From Tipula vernalis (taxonomy: Eukaryota; Arthropoda; Insecta; Diptera; Tipulidae), in contig OY282560.1 of NCBI GenBank assembly GCA_958295665.1, forward strand, positions 271,424,177-271,488,176: a stretch of 64,000 nucleotides of DNA, written 5' to 3'. How positions within the stretch are numbered: position 1 is the first letter of the stretch; every line of letters begins with the position of its first letter. This document shows positions 57,883 to 64,000 of the stretch, in pieces. The translations under genes and the position numbers were made by a program. Below the pieces are notes generated by a model that saw only the letters and a program-made list of their open reading frames with translations, did no database searches and was not told the origin of the DNA.

Positions 57883-57933
57883 TATGGCTTGTATAATCAG
57901 AGCCTACTGTATAAATAAGAGCCTCCAGGGGGT

Positions 57934-59335
57934 CGATTCTGTTTCCGTGAAAAAAATGAAATGAAAAAATAGTTCTGTGTAAACCAAGCTCCAATTTGAA
58001 TTAATTTTTTATAGTTTGCGCCTACTCCGAAATTTAAATATATAAATTTTATAACGAAGGAACAGTAAACGACAAATAATTGTTCGTTTACACAAGACAC
58101 TTGTTTATCGACATTTGTATTAAGAGCCTAATATTTATAGCTGCAGTAATTTTTGTGTGGCAATAAGTGACTAACGTATGTGCGTTGTGCGTATGTGTAT
58201 CTTTACTTTTTTTTAATAAAGTATACACTACTTTAGTTGTAACATTTAAATGGCGGTCATCTATTTGTGGAATTTGTAATTTGATATTTTACACAGAAGT
58301 TTTGTACATCCATACTTGCAAAATTCGATTTTTAAAGTTCGAACTAAGACAAAGTTCAAGAGAGTTTGAAATACACAATATTGAAATGTTTATAAAATAA
58401 TTCTGATAGAAAAATAAAGATAAGTTATGTCGAAATTTGAAATCTTAAAAAGCCCAAAGAATTACTAATTTCACCAATAACCTGTATTTGTCAATTTTTA
58501 TGAAAATGGGATAGTAAGGATTTCATAAAATTTAAAATGTTCCATATAGAGTCACAAGTTGAAAGTATTTTTGAGTTTACGAATTTTTTTTATTTTGAAA
58601 TGTCTAGAATCTGAAGAATATTCAAATACCGATCATAGTCTAAGCGTGTGAAGCGCTATTGTGAAAGCATTAAAACTCTTAAATTTTATTTACTACACCG
58701 AAATTCGAATTTTTAAGTGGAGGTGTTTCGAAAAACTATTTGTAATCTAACATAATTTTGAAACCCTAGATTCAATAGGATATTCTAAATTTACAGATTT
58801 TTAAAATAGGAGTAGAAATCAGGTGCTTGAATTTAGAATTAAAGAAGCTTAGGGAATTATAAAATTTTAAAATTAAGGCTTAAAAGGACTTTTTTGGAAA
58901 TCTAGGAATTAAATCGATTTTTAGAATTCAAGAAATTTTAACCTAAAACGACTGTACATCAATGTAAATTAAAAAATTTGAAAAATATACATTTGAAATA
59001 GTTTAGGTTTTTGGAAAATGAACAAAAGCTCTTTCTATTTCTCAATACCTTTATAAACTATGAAAACTACCAAGTTTGCTTGAAGTACGATCAGTTGATG
59101 GCGGTCAACCACAACCCTTTGAGATTTTGGACAAAACTTTCGGTATATCGGTAAATCGGTACATTAATAGACACATTTAAATGATTTTCTCACCACCAAA
59201 ATGGTCAATGAAAAAATTCTTTTCATATGAGAATATTTTGACGAAAATAATCAAGTATTCATTAAAAACACTTTGGAATTATGTTTTTTTCCACTGAGAA
59301 ATGTTTTCATTTAATTTTTCATGGAAACAGAATCG
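57934..59335. mobile_element. possible non-autonomous element, 1.4 kb
   Basis: CGATTCTGTTTCCGTGAAAA at the left and its complement with one change at the right (..TTTTCATGGAAACAGAATCG), followed by similar AATGAAATGAAAA sequence. No transposase is encoded. A target duplication was not seen, so the pair could be chance or two separate fragments. Confidence 0.4.
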
Positions 59336-60547
59336 GCTCACGGTATAACTTATAACTTTGTTTTTTTGCATTCAAAAAATAAAAATGATTGACTAGATGT
59401 AAATGAAAAGATTTTTTTTCATTGAATTTTTTGTACATACATTTTTTATCTTTTTTAGAAACTATATGGGAAAACGATTATTTTCTTAGTTATTTATTTT
59501 TTATAAGAAAATGTTTATGAAACATGTAATTTTATTTGATTGAAAAATCGAGTCATGCAAATGTTTATTTCTTAGTAAAAATCGTCTTCAAAAATAAGGT
59601 ATTTTTGAACTTTAAAATGTTGTTGTTTTTGTAATGTTCGTCATAAAGTCATTACTCGAAATTTATAAACAATCAAATAATCATCTCTATCATTGCCTCC
59701 ATTTAAATTTTTCTATTGTTATTTTGAATTTGCAAAGCATGCTAGATTGTTTTGATTTTTTGTTTTCCTCACGCTCATTGGATTGGTTTCATTTTTTCTG
59801 TTTGGCTCTTTTTGATTTATTTTAATTTCGATTGTTGAGCGGAGACTTGTTGTCTTTTTTCTTATCATTGGTTTTACATATTGTTATTGTTGTAGAATGT
59901 TTTTTAATTTAATTTCTCTTATTTTCTTTTGATTATTGGTGGAAAATAGGGGAAATTTGTAAATCTGTGTTTTAAATAAGTAAGACATTGAGTTGTTTCT
60001 TAGCGATTTCAGAAAAAATTATATAACTTGGTTTAACTTTTATTCATGTTTTATCGGTTTTACTATGAACAGTTTGGTTTTTTCCTCGTTTCTAATTCCC
60101 TTATAAAAGCTTCGTTTTTTAGATTCTTTGCATAATCAAGGTTGCTTTGGTACTATTCGTTTAAAACGCCTAAAAATTATTAACGGAGGAAGACAGTAGT
60201 TATATATCACTACACTGTTATATTTAAATATAGTTTCACAAACTTAAATTATAAACAAAATATGATTGCCATTTTTAATTGTATGTAAAATAATTTTAAA
60301 ATGATCGTAAATAATAACTAGGTCAAATTTCCCGAAGCCTTTAATTTCTTAATGTGATTTAATTAATGTCACAGTCGCACAACCTAATAGCCATAAACCT
60401 AATAAATTTAATATGTCTTTTTTATTATTGAGGAATTTACAATTATTATTTTGTTTTATATAAAAATGGGTGTTCAATGAAATTGGCGTCATTATCAAGC
60501 AAATTTTTCTTAAGGTTGGTTTGAGGCTGCAACAATGTTCATTGTAG
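59336..60547. other. T-rich DNA, no gene seen
   Basis: No conserved protein. Includes the second copy of the dispersed repeat. Confidence 0.5.
60071..60123. repeat. dispersed repeat, copy 2
   Basis: Same blocks as 57830-57882, in the same orientation, 2.2 kb away. Confidence 0.7.
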
Positions 60548-60642
60548 GGTTCCCAACTAAAGGGAAGAACCATACAAAAATATTATTTAATATCTCTCCA
60601 TTGTAGCCTTTCAATTGTTGTCTTTCCCTTTAGTTGGGAACC
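60548..60642. repeat. 95-bp element with inverted ends
   Basis: GGTTCCCAACTAAAGGGAA at the left and its exact complement at the right (TTCCCTTTAGTTGGGAACC). The interior is short and unrecognised. Confidence 0.7.
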
Positions 60643-63149
60643 AAGCCGCTTTAGTCGTGAAGTAGAGACCCAAGAACTCGCCCCAAGAAACTTTTATAGG
60701 TTTCGTACATCGTACATAGATTTAATTGAGAACCCAAAATCTATCTTTAAATTGTATCTTTATAATATTATAATACATTATTATTATCGTAAAGGTAAAG
60801 GCGCAGATATATACAATTCTTTTATTATAATACATATACGAAACACAATCTCACAAAATTTTTATGTTATTTTACGACATTAGTCGTAAAAACTGAAAAT
60901 AAAAGTTCTTTTTTTTTATTATATACGAGTATTTTTCTCATTTCATATTATAACAAGCAACAATTCTTCTCGTCTATAAAGTGATTTAAAATTAAAAAAA
61001 AGCGCAAAAACTATATACGAGTATGTATAATATAATAAAATAATGCTTTTATCCAAAACGACGATATACATATAGACAAATAAAAATTGAGGCGCGAATA
61101 TGTGCAATCACTATAAGTACGTACGTATATAAATACATATACACTTATGAGTAGTACAAAATTATTATGAGAGGGTGTATAAAATCCAAAGACAGAGTCA
61201 TCGAAGAACTTACAAAAAAAAAAAAAAAAAATAAAATTCCGACTTAATTGTGCTGTTCCAATAAAAATATAAATATGAAACCGCTAAAATTATCATCGAT
61301 TGCTTATAATAAAAAATTGTTAATCTATTAATAAGCCGACAATATTTGTATGCTACTCAAAACAAATGAATAAAAACATTACCAGGACGTGCGATCATCA
61401 CTAATCCGCACACATATTTCTCTATAGTGAATCCAATTGATAACAACTCACCGATTTTAGAATATTAAATTGATAAGTACTCTAAAAAATTATTTAATCC
61501 CATTGCCGACTTTAAAAATATAAAGTAGTTTATTGGCAACATAAAACATTTTATTACAATACATAAAAAGTAGTATTTTAATTTTAAAATAAGCCGTTGA
61601 CAAGAAGAGTCTTCTCGAAAATCTATTGCTTTATGTACTTTGATTAAGAAAATTTTAAGAGTTTATTAATATTGGTTTGCTGTTTAACAAATGCTTAAAG
61701 AATTTTTGTTGTTAAAAATGTACCGCCCTCTATATCCTCCATAAAAAGTTCATGTTTATTAATTGGGTCTTTTACTTTAGTTATTATATGTTCTACCACG
61801 CAGCGTGTTAATTATCAAATGTCGCGATCGTTTGGAAATAATCAAGTTATCGTGATTTTAATTTTGTGCTTTAATTATTTCTGTGTAATAATGCTATAAA
61901 TTTAATAAAAACACATTCTTTTTTTATGACATCGACCCATAATATACTAGTTATTACGAGTATATCGTTGTAGCGACCTTAACAGTTATCTGGCGCATTC
62001 TAATCTCGCAACATGTTGGCTTTGTTGCCAAGGAATTTCCGACACATCGGATATATTCTAAAAACAACATATTTACTTAACCCATAGCGTATCTTTGCAA
62101 TTTTAGGTTATACGGGTAATCTTAGTAGTTTTGTAGTTAAATAGAAAGTGATGTTTTCCACTAATTGTAAGATTTTTGGTTTAAACTAAGGCAGAAAAGG
62201 ATGCTTTGCTTGAAATCGTGATGAAATAATATTTAAGATGATTGCTAAATTGCACTTCGATTAAAAAAATTGTTCCATGAGATATCATTGCTTGTCTTGG
62301 GAACGATTGATTTTGATGAGTGATTTGTTTTTATAGTCTATGACTATCAGCGATGTATATATACATGGATAGGGGATTGCTCAAAAATCACATTGATTAC
62401 GTCAAAAAAAAAAATGGAGCAAGCTTTATTTTATAGAACTATTACTCTTTTATATACCCCTCTTTATCAAAGAAAGTATTTCCGAATAAGTGCCTTACTT
62501 GTAGAAATTTCATTTCGAAATTTTAGTAGTTAAACATTGCGCTACCGTTTTCGTTCACTAATTTAAGAATTAATAACCATTTCTTTAAATTTCAAACACA
62601 TCCCTGAAAAATAAACAACAAGCAAAAAATTCGAGTAAAACGTCAAAAACCTAGCATAAACAAAGATTTAAGTGAATTCTTAACTTCTTCTGTTGAATTT
62701 TTAACTTCTGCTGTATAGTAATTTTTGAGATCCAATAATACACACGGTCCAGTTTGGAGCAGGAACGTGGCTCTATTTCACAAAATTATAATTAAATTTT
62801 GAAGTATACATTTTATCGTTGGTTTACTTTCTTTTAGACAATTTTTCTCAATCACTTTTGCCTTCGTGGAATCAAATCATTTTGTTCATTAAATAGCCAA
62901 CTAGTCATCATTAGTATCACAGGTTTTCATTTATGAATCAATTTTCAAAAAAATTGAAACCCAAAATTGCTGACCCGAATGGTTTTTACTGGTTCTTAAG
63001 AAGGAAGATAACACGAATCATAAAGATTAAAATAACATTATTTGAAACGAAGTCGTGATTGAGAAATTTTAATTTGATGTTCAGAAGCTCATCAAAATTG
63101 AATAAAATCATCTAATTCTGCATCTAAAAAAAAAAAATTAAAAAACCGC
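60643..63149. other. 2.5 kb without a gene
   Basis: AT-rich DNA with TATA/TACGAG-type simple stretches around 60930-61140 and an A-run near 61215. No coding pattern seen. Confidence 0.5.
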
Positions 63150-63470
63150 GGCCAGAGTTCTGGCCGGCAACCGGCTGTCCAAATTCGGTTATTAAAATTG
63201 CTCAAACTTTGAAACATAAAATTATAAATTTAGTTATTATTCCCTTGTTTCTATACCCGGCTAACCGGGTAGCCATTATGATTTAAAACGTCTGTAAATT
63301 TTGTAATTTTGAAGTTAAACCATCCTAGTTACATGCCATTCTAGATTTGTAGGTTTTGTAATGAGTTTTGAACAAAAGCTAGATATATGGTATATTTTAA
63401 ACAAACTGAATTATTACTTATTTTAAAGTTTTACCCTTTTAGACTATACCCGGCTACCCGGGTAGCCAAA
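63150..63470. repeat. GC-rich palindromic motifs in AT-rich DNA
   Basis: A hairpin GGCCAGAGTTCTGGCC lies at 63150-63165. CCCGGCTAACCGGGTAGCC (63256) and CCCGGCTACCCGGGTAGCC (63449) are two copies, 193 bp apart, of one motif whose core is a 16-bp palindrome, each preceded by CTATA. Confidence 0.65.
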
Positions 63471-63673
63471 ACAAAATTTAATTGAAAATCGAATTGTCAA
63501 TGCATAAATGAAATAGTATAGTAAAAATAATATATTTCATCACAGATTATCAATTCATTTGGTTGTGCCGAATTGTGCTCTGATTGTCGATGTATAGTAT
63601 TGGTGGACACTGTTGAACGCAGCCGACATTACGTCAAGAATTTAGCTTCGGTAGTGGAAGGGGCCACTGTCTT

Positions 63674-64000
63674 CTACAGACGACTCTTCCATGTGATAAT
63701 GCTCTCGCCCAGAACAAATGCATAGCCGGTTGTTGACTTTAGCGTGTCAACATCGTGTACATATTCAGCATCGGAATATCTTCTCAATGTTGTCGACGAT
63801 CCAGAATACTCGATTCCTCTTCTGGCCGTTTTATTCAAATATCGAAGAATGCGCTTGACGGCTGAAACACGGGGTTCTTTTGGACTGTCCAAATGTTTGC
63901 TTACTTCAACCACTGCACATGAAATGTCTGGTTTGGTCACGATAGCGGCAAACATAAGCGATCCAATCGCTTGCCGATACGGGAAATCGACGCTGCCCTC
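63674..64000 (-). pseudogene. copia-type retrotransposon pol, C-terminal part
   Basis: The reverse-strand frame is open from the window edge to a TAG at 63674-63676. It carries the end of a Ty1/copia reverse transcriptase-RNase H region: AIGSLMFAAIVTKPDIS, LRYLNKTARRGIEYSG, YSDAEY with an RNase H Asp, and STTGYAFVLG...ITWKSRL. In the family this last block is followed by a Gln and then STTEAE. Here a TAG stands at that Gln codon and STTEAK follows in frame, so the copy is broken. The rest of pol lies beyond 64000. No LTR is visible inside the window. Confidence 0.85.

Overview
The window looks like AT-rich, TE-dense DNA from an insect, most likely a fly (Diptera). The evidence is short phase-consistent introns, the mix of Jockey, I/LOA, pogo, PIF/Harbinger, Mutator-like and copia relics, and a heat-shock-type promoter module. 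No complete host gene, tRNA or rRNA could be recognised. Almost every recognisable protein belongs to a transposable element. The host-like candidates (a 53-bp exon at 3667, a small secreted-protein-like exon at 46407, an exon-like block at 55565) are weak.

Layout. 0-6 kb: a Harbinger-type MITE and two copies of a decayed LOA/R1-like LINE (RT, RNase H, CCHC tail). 6.9-8.7 kb: two large inverted repeats, one of them a perfect palindrome. 10.8-13.8 kb: two convergent Mutator-like (FLYWCH/MULE) pseudogenes among 15-16 bp minisatellites. 14.5-22.4 kb: a nest bounded by inverted minisatellite arrays. It holds a Jockey LINE (15106-19335, reverse, 12-bp target duplication) and a pogo/Tigger element (19674-22136) that split an older small inverted-repeat element. 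26.2-27.9 kb: a second, 5'-truncated Jockey copy. 28.2-33.4 kb: a MITE abutting a CACTA-like DNA transposon with two genes, an intron-containing accessory ORF1 and a C2H2-finger transposase. 33.4-40.4 kb: no gene. 41-45 kb: MITEs and I/CR1-like LINE relics on both strands. 47.5-54.2 kb: a foldback-like element whose arms carry ~108-bp tandem repeats in opposite orientation, with a structurally complete PIF/Harbinger transposon (49166-52423, TAA target duplication) between them. 54.4-55.2 kb: a heat-shock-element plus TATA module and a hAT BED-finger fragment. 56-63 kb: small inverted repeats and AT-rich DNA. 63.7-64 kb: the end of a copia pol gene running off the window.

Working logic. The Harbinger element has the usual pair of divergently placed genes pointing at each other: a DDE transposase with four introns and a Myb/SANT-like DNA-binding protein with two. 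The transposase copy carries a one-base deletion. Jockey ORF2 has only one stop codon, and the pogo gene has five in-frame stops but no detected frameshift, so these are relatively young insertions. The Mutator-like, LOA-like and I-like copies are much older.

Splice sites, exon joins and superfamily assignments were read by eye from the sequence and from remembered family motifs. No alignments or database searches were run.
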